From NCBI GenBank assembly GCA_045615505.1, contig JAZLEZ010000005.1:1-29337 (forward strand): a stretch of DNA of 29,337 nucleotides, written 5' to 3'. The notes beneath the pieces are model-generated. The model was not told where the DNA came from, made no database searches, and saw only the letters and a program-made list of their open reading frames with translations. Positions 15,726 through 22,397 of this stretch are shown piece after piece; within the stretch, counting starts at the first letter, position 1; the number at the start of each line of letters is the position of its first letter. The stretch comes from JAZLEZ01 sp045615505 (GTDB taxonomy: Bacteria; Spirochaetota; Spirochaetia; Sphaerochaetales; Sphaerochaetaceae). The position numbers and the translations under genes are program-made.

Positions 15726-16730
15726 ATGAAAAAAGCTACTGTTATTACAATTGTTCTGATTTCTATGGTTGTTCCGTTTCTAATTTCCTGTACTCAGGAT
15801 GCCACAGAGGGTATCTATGCTCAGGTAGTGACACAGGGTGCCTCTGCAAAATACAGAATTAAAGGTTACATTAAGTATGACAAAGATGAAAAAGCTCATT
15901 ATTTTCTGGAAGAAGGCGGTGTATATAAAAACTCCAAATGTATAATTCCGGGAAATTTCATTTATGCAGCCGATAGCTACGATAATTTGTATCTTCTCGG
16001 ATCAGACGGCAAGATTTCAAAATATTCTTTTGACGGCACATCAAAGTCTTTTGAAAACGGTGATAAGGTATTCGGGAAACTTACCCCCAACGGATTTGCA
16101 TTATCAAAGGAGAAAAAGGTTTACAAAGTTTCCGGAAATGAGAGTTTGGAAGAAGTATCAACAGATTCCCTGCAGGATGATAAGATAATCTACATCCTTT
16201 GGTCAGAAGATAAGGTTCTTGTCCAGATGCAGAAAGAAGGAAAAATAAATTATGACGAAATAAAAACCTATCTCCTTAATGAAAATACCTTTACGGAAAT
16301 ATCCGGATTGAACAAAGTTCAGGTTCTGGGATTCCAGAAAGCCGGAGAAAAATTCTATTTCCTTACTTTGGACAGTGAAGATAACTACAGCTATTATTAC
16401 TCCGATGATAACTGTAGTTCCGTTAAAGAGATTAAAAAAACCCCGAGTACACCTGCCAGCAATGTAAACCAGACCCCGTCATACTATGACAATGAGAATA
16501 GTATTGTAGTGTTCAGATGCGGTTCGTATTATGACAAGATTTCAGTAGAAAACAATACAGCAACTGTGGGAATCTCCGGAGGTTTTGCATCCAATATTCA
16601 TACGAATACGATGGAAGTCGTAAGAATGTACCCTCTTGAAGACGGTGATGTCATAATTGCATTCAATAAGTACGGTCTGTTCAAGGCAAATGCAGGCAAA
16701 GATACTGCCGCTAAGGAAATTGATTTCTGA
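15726..16730 (+). CDS. Lipoprotein of unknown function, possibly beta-propeller
   Basis: The 334-residue product begins with a lipoprotein signal peptide ending in FLISC, so C22 is the likely lipidated residue. The mature protein contains repeated short beta-sheet units of the type YLLGSDGKISKYSF (about 90-103) and GLFKANAGK near the end. Such units are seen in propeller-like sensor or binding proteins, but no named domain was recognised. AAGGAG stands 8 bases before the ATG at 15726. It follows the barrel gene by 12 bases, which hints that the two work together at the outer membrane. It ends 12 bases before the end of the convergent LytM-like gene, with no clear terminator between them. Confidence 0.72.
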   Translation: MKKATVITIVLISMVVPFLISCTQDATEGIYAQVVTQGASAKYRIKGYIKYDKDEKAHYFLEEGGVYKNSKCIIPGNFIYAADSYDNLYLLGSDGKISKYSFDGTSKSFENGDKVFGKLTPNGFALSKEKKVYKVSGNESLEEVSTDSLQDDKIIYILWSEDKVLVQMQKEGKINYDEIKTYLLNENTFTEISGLNKVQVLGFQKAGEKFYFLTLDSEDNYSYYYSDDNCSSVKEIKKTPSTPASNVNQTPSYYDNENSIVVFRCGSYYDKISVENNTATVGISGGFASNIHTNTMEVVRMYPLEDGDVIIAFNKYGLFKANAGKDTAAKEIDF

Positions 16731-16742
16731 GCAACTTGTTCT

Positions 16743-17753
16743 TTAAAAGAAATAAGACGGATCCAGTGCGATTCCGTCCTGTTCGATTCTGAAAAATAAT
16801 GCAGGAGCGATGAGTTTGGTGTTTCCCTCACTTATTGCTCCTATTGTTTCTCCGCCTGAAACATGCTGACCTACTTCAACATTTACCCAAGTGAGATAGT
16901 CATAGAATGTAGTATATCCGTTATCATGGGATACTTTTACAAAACTTGTGCCGTTACTGTTAAAACCGCGGTCAACAACAGAACCAGAAGAAGAACTGAT
17001 GACATCTGCAGCAGATAATGTCTGAATCAGGATTCCGTCAAATTCAGTACTTCTTCCCGAGAGGGGGTCACTGGCAGTATGTGCAAACTCAACTGAAATA
17101 TTTCCGTTTCTCAACGGTTTGATAAAATCGTCAGAACCTGTATCTGCAGAAGATACGGAATTTTCGCTGAAAGAAACAGAAGAATGCGGAATGAAAAGAG
17201 TTGTTCCCTCTGTAAGTACATCGGATTCTATATTGTTGATTGCTTTAAGAGTATTCCAACTCATCGACAGAGAGTATTTCTGAATAATCGAGAAAAATGT
17301 ATCTCCTTTCTGTACGGTGTAAATCTGACCGTCTATGCTGGGAATTACAAGGGCTGTTCCTTCAGACGGATAAATTGTCTTCAAACCGTTTACCTGAATA
17401 ATTGTCTGATTTCTCAAATTGAATTCTTTTGCAATTTTTGAAACAGAATCCCCTTCTTTGACCGTATATTGTCTGAAAGTAATGGCTTCAGCACTTCTGA
17501 AAGAAGGTACCGGTTTTTCTGCTTCCGTAACATCCGGAACAGCAACTACCTTTGCGTTCTCTATTGAAAGATCTTCCTTTTTCATATCTATTACGGGAGC
17601 GGAAACGGATGTTAATGCCTCCACGGCTCTGGTCTTTCTCTTGCTGATTGAATTAAGCCAAATCAGAATTACCGCAAAACATACAAGCAATGAAAGTATA
17701 ATGGTGAGAATCAAAACCTTTGAATTTTTGTTATCCAATTCCTCAATGCTCAT
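16743..17753 (-). CDS. Membrane-anchored LysM/LytM (M23-like) protein without zinc ligands
   Basis: The 336-residue product has an N-terminal transmembrane helix (about 13-33), a linker, and two LysM modules (about 95-138 and 144-189). A LytM/peptidase M23 fold follows (about 210-336). M23 enzymes need a His and Asp in HxGIDI, a His in YxHL and a HLHFE motif to hold zinc. The matching positions here read FDGILI (238-243), YDYL (284-287) and ALFFR (318-322), so every ligand is gone. The fold itself is well kept (KVSHDNGYTTFY, VNVEVGQHVSGGETIG, ALDPSYFF). It is therefore likely a non-catalytic LytM factor, in the manner of EnvC or NlpD, that binds or regulates a partner. It is head to head with the PBP-like gene, 45 bases away. 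The start site is only weakly supported (GAG upstream). Confidence 0.88.
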   Translation of the reverse strand: MSIEELDNKNSKVLILTIILSLLVCFAVILIWLNSISKRKTRAVEALTSVSAPVIDMKKEDLSIENAKVVAVPDVTEAEKPVPSFRSAEAITFRQYTVKEGDSVSKIAKEFNLRNQTIIQVNGLKTIYPSEGTALVIPSIDGQIYTVQKGDTFFSIIQKYSLSMSWNTLKAINNIESDVLTEGTTLFIPHSSVSFSENSVSSADTGSDDFIKPLRNGNISVEFAHTASDPLSGRSTEFDGILIQTLSAADVISSSSGSVVDRGFNSNGTSFVKVSHDNGYTTFYDYLTWVNVEVGQHVSGGETIGAISEGNTKLIAPALFFRIEQDGIALDPSYFF

Positions 17754-17763
17754 AACAATACAC

Positions 17764-17792
17764 TCGACACAGAACTGCTTAAATAATATATT
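17764..17792 (+). promoter_or_regulatory. Candidate promoter for the PBP-like gene
   Basis: TCGACA (17764-17769) and TATATT (17787-17792) are 17 bases apart. The expected transcription start falls at about 17798-17799, which is the A of the ATG. The gene lacks a Shine-Dalgarno sequence, so a leaderless mRNA is predicted. The spacer is shared with the divergent LytM-like gene. Confidence 0.45.
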
Positions 17793-17798
17793 TAGATT

Positions 17799-18848
17799 AT
17801 GTCATCTTCATCTGAAAAAGGCAATATTTCCCCCTTTTTGCTTATACTGGCAGTAATTGCAACGATTTCGCTGTTTGTCTCCATAGCTGAACTGATGATT
17901 TTCCGAAGCATAAAATCCGGGAAATACAAGAATCCCAATGTAGCAACAAAGGTTGTTGAAGGGAATATTTACGACACAAACGGAAAAATTCTTTCAATGC
18001 AGGTTCCTGTTTACAATCTTTATTTTGATCTTGCCAGACTGAATTCGTCAAATCTGGATGAAGCCTGTCAGATTGCTTCGATTTATACGGAATTCAAACC
18101 GGCTGAAATAAGACAACTTTGTGCAAAAAGCAAATCTTCCTACATCCGCATTGCTTCAGAAATTGACAGAAATATGGTTGACAGCCTTGAGTCCGATATT
18201 CATGCTTTGAATCTTGAAACCGGAGTATTTCTTACTAAATCCTATAAAAGAATATACCCATCCCAGTTCCACGCAGCCCAGCTTATCAGGGAGACGGAAA
18301 ACAACCTTGTTGAGCTGATTTCCCCGAAGCCGGGACTCAATACAAGCACAACATACGGAAACAACATTTATCTTTCTCTTGATATGGATGTTCAGTATCT
18401 TCTGGATCTTGCCTGTTCGGATATTTATGAAAGCTCTGAATGTACATCCGTTGCAGGTTGTATCATCAATTCTGAGAACGGGTATGTTGTTGCATGCACA
18501 ACCTATCCGTACTTTGATTTGAACGATTATCCGGCTGATACGGATATTCAGAATAAAGCCCTACCTTCTTCATTGGAAGGAGTAACAACGAGGGTAATTG
18601 AAAAAGTAACTGATTATGAATCAAATACAATAAATGACGGAATGAATTATACGGCGGAGCAACTCGGATTCACTGTGGATTTCATCTCCGAAACCTGCTC
18701 TGTAACATCTCCGATGCCAGCTCTGGAAAGACCTAAGTATTACATCCGCATTACAGCGGATTTTACTGAAGAATCCGATATCCGATACCTTGATAATGCT
18801 GTTACAAGTATAGAAGCCGGACTCAGAGCACAGTCAAAACTCAACTGA
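17799..18848 (+). CDS. PBP2/FtsI-derived membrane protein with collapsed, inactive transpeptidase domain
   Basis: The 349-residue product has one transmembrane helix (about 11-35) and then the pedestal domain of class B penicillin-binding proteins. Landmarks are VVEGNIYDTNGKILSMQVP (52-70), which matches the VRGxIYDRNGxxLA signature, and the SYKRIYPSQFHAAQLI segment (148-163). The transpeptidase domain begins normally with IYLSLDMDVQYLLDLA (190-205), CIINSENGYVVACTTYPYFDLNDYP (221-245, cut here to its ends) and QNKALPSS. Where PBPs carry EPGSTFKP it reads LEGVTTRV (259-266), with no SxxK. No SxN or KTG occurs. After about 40 residues it rejoins the fold's end at RPKYYIRITADF (311-322), equal to the usual NPKYVVAVVIDEP. 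So 200 or more residues are missing internally. The frame is clean and adjoins ybeY, so this is a maintained pseudoenzyme, not a recent pseudogene. Confidence 0.85.
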   Translation: MSSSSEKGNISPFLLILAVIATISLFVSIAELMIFRSIKSGKYKNPNVATKVVEGNIYDTNGKILSMQVPVYNLYFDLARLNSSNLDEACQIASIYTEFKPAEIRQLCAKSKSSYIRIASEIDRNMVDSLESDIHALNLETGVFLTKSYKRIYPSQFHAAQLIRETENNLVELISPKPGLNTSTTYGNNIYLSLDMDVQYLLDLACSDIYESSECTSVAGCIINSENGYVVACTTYPYFDLNDYPADTDIQNKALPSSLEGVTTRVIEKVTDYESNTINDGMNYTAEQLGFTVDFISETCSVTSPMPALERPKYYIRITADFTEESDIRYLDNAVTSIEAGLRAQSKLN

Positions 18849-18853
18849 GTTTT
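18836..18853. terminator. Inverted repeat spanning both convergent stop codons
   Basis: AAAACTC and GAGTTTT flank the loop AACT in a perfect 7-base stem. It covers the last codons of the PBP-like gene (plus) and of ybeY (minus), whose ends overlap by 8 bases. Both strands give a hairpin with T residues in or after the stem, so a weak bidirectional terminator is possible. Confidence 0.4.
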
Positions 18854-19302
18854 CTGAGAATATTTTCCTGTTTCTGAAGCATAGGCTCCGATTCAACATC
18901 ATTTGTAAGATGGTTTTCTCCGAATAAATGAAGAACACCGTGAATTAGAAGTCTCTTCAGTTCCCTTTTGCTTTCTTCATTGAAAAGAACTGCATTTCTG
19001 TTCATAACTTCAGGGCAAATCAACATATCGCCTATGTTTTTCTTTCTTTTGGCAGGTGTTATGAAAGTAAACCCGTCCACTTCATCCAGAACTGCAAAAC
19101 TGAGAATGTCCGTACTGTCATCTATGTTTCTGTATTCTCTGTTCAATTCGTGAATATGTTGTTCGGTGATGAAACTGACGGAAAACTCACAGTTGTTCAA
19201 TCCGATTTCCGAACAGACCTTTTCAAGAAAAGCCTTAATCTCTTTTTCCGGAGCAATGTTTTCGTATTCTTTGCAGTCATAGGAAAGTTCTACGGTATTC
19301 AT
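18841..19302 (-). CDS. ybeY: Endoribonuclease YbeY (16S rRNA maturation)
   Basis: YbeY is a zinc-dependent RNase acting in 16S rRNA 3'-end maturation and ribosome quality control. The 153-residue product has the signature HGVLHLFGENH (H121, H125, H131), with the usual TDILSFA (about 64-70) and GDMLICPE (about 91-98) before it. The Asp that normally precedes the last His of this motif is Asn here, but all three histidines are kept. The ATG overlaps the stop of the HD-domain gene (ATGA) with GAGGAG upstream. PhoH, the HD-domain protein and YbeY are often neighbours in bacteria. The gene is last in its operon and its end overlaps the convergent PBP-like gene by 8 bases. Confidence 0.94.
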   Translation of the reverse strand: MNTVELSYDCKEYENIAPEKEIKAFLEKVCSEIGLNNCEFSVSFITEQHIHELNREYRNIDDSTDILSFAVLDEVDGFTFITPAKRKKNIGDMLICPEVMNRNAVLFNEESKRELKRLLIHGVLHLFGENHLTNDVESEPMLQKQENILRKLS

Positions 19303-21404
19303 TTTTTCTCCTCATCCGGATACTGAATTCTTGCATGATGAATTGCAGTAAGAGATTTAAGAAATGAATCACATACTTTATCTATTTCTTCCATGGAGAT
19401 TATACAATGTCTGAGCTGTCCCCTGCTGATTTTTCCGTAAACTATATTGTTTATTACTTTGGCAAACTTTGCAGGTGTAGGATTCTGAATGGTTCTTGCA
19501 GCAGCTTCTACTCCATCTGCAAGCATGACGATAGCACATTCCTTTGATCTGGGCAGTTCACTGTTGTTGTATGAGAAATCAATGGAACTGACTTTTTGGT
19601 CTCCTTCTGTCTGTTTCTTTGCTTCGTTGTAGAAGTATGAGATAACATCGTTTCCGTGATGGTTTGCAATTATATCTATCACTTCAGCAGGTAATCCGGC
19701 TTCACGACCCTTGTCAGCTCCGGCTTTGACATGATTTTTGATAATGGATATGGACAGACTCGGGTTTAGGTCTTCGTGAAGATTTTCGCCGCTCTGGTTT
19801 TCAACAAAATACTCAGGATAGTCAACCTTTCCGATATCGTGATACAGAGCTCCAACTCTTGCAAGCAGAGCATTGGCTTTGATTTCACGGCACGCACTGT
19901 CAGCAAGTTCTGCAACATTTCTGCTGTGATTGTATGTTCCCGGTGCGGCTTTGGATAATTTTTCAATAAGCGGAGAGTCTCCGTATGCAAGTTCATGCAG
20001 TCTGAAAGTCGTAGGCAGGTTGAAAAGTCTCTCAAGCAGAGGAAGCAATATTATCAGGAACAGATGTGTTCCTACAACATTTGCACCTATTACAAGAAAT
20101 ACTTTACCGATTAAAGCAAAATCAACAGCTCTCAACAACATAAAGATAACCGTCAGGGCAGAAGTAGTAGCCAGATTCATCAAACACTGCTTGAAAGAAT
20201 CCAAACGGCTGTTCATAAACCGAATGGAATACAGCCCTGCAATTCCGCAGAGAATTATGTAAAAATAGGTATATAAATCATTACCCGGTACAAAAGAAAC
20301 TGCAAATTCGGTTATGAACACACAGACAAGCCCGATGGTTTTCTTTCCGGTAATCATAGAAATTCCTACAGGAAGGAGACAAATAGGAATAAAAATCTCG
20401 CTGAACGGAATTTTCAATTCAATACACAAGAGCTGTCCGAAGTATATACATAATTCCATTATCAGTGTAAAAACAAAAACCAGAATCAGAGTTTGATTTG
20501 TGTATATCCGACTGTTTCTGATAATGTACAACAGAACCGATAGAATCAGACACAATCCGATGAACGAAAAGACACAAGTTGAAACCAGATTCACAAGAGA
20601 TACGGAACGGTTGTTACTCAAATTTTTAAGAAGCTCTATCTGCTCATCTGTAATTACCTTGTTTTCTACTAGAATACTCTGTCCTTTTCTGAATGATGTG
20701 ACTACCGGTAAAGTTGATTCAAATGCTTCATTCCGTCTGAATTCCGTTAAAATCCTGTCATATAGTACATTAGGCTGACAATTTTTCTCTACTATTGTCT
20801 TTATGGCAGGTATTTTGCCGGAATCTAGTTCTATATCCGAATATTCTTCAAGCAACCTGTTTATTCTTTCATCAAGTGTTAATTCGGTAAGCAATTCATC
20901 CGTTGCAACTATGGTACGGTTTTCATTGTCCGATAACCCGTTCAAGACGGAAATACTGTTGTTTGTTTTTCGGACTTCTTCGACTTCAATTACATCATAC
21001 AGTCCTTCAGAGAGAATTGTCTTTGATATTTCATAAGCTATTGCTATTTCTTTTGCTCCGAAGTTTTCTTTACCGGATGTGAGCCTCAATTCATCTATTG
21101 AACCGAGTATTCCGGATGTTCTGTCAATAGAAAAAACGAACACAGGCAATATTTCATCACGATTTTTCAACCTGAGCGTTTCAGTAGCTTTTTCATCCAA
21201 TAAATCCATATCTTCCGAAAAAGACAGGTTGTCTTCGCAAATCATTCCGGTCTTATACTTTTTCAGATATCGTCCGTATTCGATGGATGTATTAACCTGA
21301 AGAAGATAATAAACTGCTGTTACTGTCAAAGACAGAAGAAATGTAAGCAGCATCGTCAAACCGATGGAACGCTTTTCAATCTTTTTGTTATCTGTATTTC
21401 TCAT
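19299..21404 (-). CDS. pgpH: PgpH-type 7TM-HD phosphodiesterase (probable cyclic di-AMP hydrolase)
   Basis: The 701-residue product follows the 7TMR-HDED plan. It has an N-terminal transmembrane helix (about 15-36), a large extracytoplasmic domain (about 40-265), seven hydrophobic helices (about 268-455) and a cytoplasmic HD domain (about 465-680). The metal-binding residues are all visible: H493 in YNHSRNV, H522 and D523 in YHDIGK, H558 in IKNHV, H582 and H583 in ANHHGND, and D630 in MLADGVE. Listeria PgpH with this architecture degrades c-di-AMP; the substrate here is inferred from family. Of two adjacent starts, TTG 21407 and ATG 21404, the ATG was chosen; AGGAAG lies 6 bases before it. 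It is 51 bases after phoH, the only sizeable gap in its operon, and overlaps ybeY. Confidence 0.92.
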   Translation of the reverse strand: MRNTDNKKIEKRSIGLTMLLTFLLSLTVTAVYYLLQVNTSIEYGRYLKKYKTGMICEDNLSFSEDMDLLDEKATETLRLKNRDEILPVFVFSIDRTSGILGSIDELRLTSGKENFGAKEIAIAYEISKTILSEGLYDVIEVEEVRKTNNSISVLNGLSDNENRTIVATDELLTELTLDERINRLLEEYSDIELDSGKIPAIKTIVEKNCQPNVLYDRILTEFRRNEAFESTLPVVTSFRKGQSILVENKVITDEQIELLKNLSNNRSVSLVNLVSTCVFSFIGLCLILSVLLYIIRNSRIYTNQTLILVFVFTLIMELCIYFGQLLCIELKIPFSEIFIPICLLPVGISMITGKKTIGLVCVFITEFAVSFVPGNDLYTYFYIILCGIAGLYSIRFMNSRLDSFKQCLMNLATTSALTVIFMLLRAVDFALIGKVFLVIGANVVGTHLFLIILLPLLERLFNLPTTFRLHELAYGDSPLIEKLSKAAPGTYNHSRNVAELADSACREIKANALLARVGALYHDIGKVDYPEYFVENQSGENLHEDLNPSLSISIIKNHVKAGADKGREAGLPAEVIDIIANHHGNDVISYFYNEAKKQTEGDQKVSSIDFSYNNSELPRSKECAIVMLADGVEAAARTIQNPTPAKFAKVINNIVYGKISRGQLRHCIISMEEIDKVCDSFLKSLTAIHHARIQYPDEEKK

Positions 21405-21424
21405 CAAAACTTCCTGTTGAATAA

Positions 21425-21451
21425 ATTATAGTCTATACCGGTATTTGTAAA
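21425..21451 (-). promoter_or_regulatory. Possible internal promoter with palindrome before pgpH
   Basis: In the 51-base phoH-pgpH gap the minus strand has a perfect TATAAT (21425-21430) and TTTACA (21446-21451), with a short 15-base spacer. The spacer holds the 10-base palindrome ATACCGGTAT (21435-21444), which could be an operator half-site pair. This is suggestive only. Confidence 0.35.
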
Positions 21452-21455
21452 TACA

Positions 21456-22397
21456 TCAGTTTGCATCTGTATCTTGATATGCGTTGATTATTCTCTGCAC
21501 TATTCGGCTGCGGACTGTATCATGTCCCGTAAACCGGATAAATGCAACTCCGTCAACATCTTCCAAACGGCGTTGGGCATCCAGAAGACCGCTGGACTGC
21601 GTTTTGGGAAGATCTATCTGAGTAACATCTCCTGTTATAATTGCAGTTGAGTTTTCTCCGAGTCTTGTAAGAAACATCTTCATCTGAGCAGGAGTAGTAT
21701 TCTGAGCCTCATCCAGTATTACACAGGCATTGTTTATACTTCTGCCTCTCATATAGGCAAGAGGTGAAATTTCTATCTGATTTGTTTCTTCAAGTCTTTT
21801 GACAGTAGCAGGAGATACAGTAGCTTCCATGCTGTCATACAGCGGTTTAAGATACGGATTGAGTTTCTGAGAAAGATCTCCGGGAAGAAATCCCAGATTT
21901 TCTCCGGCTTCTACAACAGGTCTTGTGAGAATAATCTTCTGGATTTTATCGGAAAAAAGCTTCCCCAAACTGTAGTTAACGGCAAGAAAAGTCTTTCCGG
22001 TGCCCGCAGGACCTATGGCAAAAACAACCTGATTCTCTTCCATGGCTCTGATGTAATCTTCCTGCTTATTGCTCTTGGGATAAACGGATTTTGTACCTAC
22101 TGAAATATGGTGTCTGTCAGTTTTTGTATCGGACCCGGTATTCTGAATACTCTTGTACTCCATAAGAATCTCAGGTTGGGAAATATCATCCGTGATTTCA
22201 GAAAGGCGGACAAGTCTGTCAAAAAGCTGAACAAGATGATTTTCCACATAGGAATCGGAGTTGTTGCAATCAATTCTGTTTCCACGGACAGAAAGAGAAA
22301 CATTCATCAGATTTTCAATGTAGTTCAAGTTGCAGTCATTGCTGCCGCATACGGTTATCAGGCTTTTGGGATTGTCAAAAACATAACTTACAGCCAT
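21456..22397 (-). CDS. phoH: PhoH-family ATPase (YbeZ-like)
   Basis: PhoH-like proteins are RNA-linked P-loop ATPases that commonly sit beside ybeY. The 313-residue product has an N-terminal KH-like region (about 1-100), Walker A GPAGTGKT (129-136), Walker B CVILDEAQN (225-233), and the family stretches LTRPVVEAGENLGFLPGD and AIITGDVTQIDLP. The length is typical. ATG 22397 overlaps the lptD stop by one base (TGATG) with GGAGTG upstream. With pgpH and ybeY downstream it forms the common PhoH-HD-YbeY block linked to ribosome and RNA handling. Confidence 0.95.
   Translation of the reverse strand: MAVSYVFDNPKSLITVCGSNDCNLNYIENLMNVSLSVRGNRIDCNNSDSYVENHLVQLFDRLVRLSEITDDISQPEILMEYKSIQNTGSDTKTDRHHISVGTKSVYPKSNKQEDYIRAMEENQVVFAIGPAGTGKTFLAVNYSLGKLFSDKIQKIILTRPVVEAGENLGFLPGDLSQKLNPYLKPLYDSMEATVSPATVKRLEETNQIEISPLAYMRGRSINNACVILDEAQNTTPAQMKMFLTRLGENSTAIITGDVTQIDLPKTQSSGLLDAQRRLEDVDGVAFIRFTGHDTVRSRIVQRIINAYQDTDAN

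Noticed and set aside
17799..18848. Reading the PBP-like gene as a frameshifted pseudogene or assembly error
   Set aside because: The frame is continuous, keeps family-like sequence on both sides of the missing part, has a promoter and abuts ybeY; there is no room for the lost domain in another frame.
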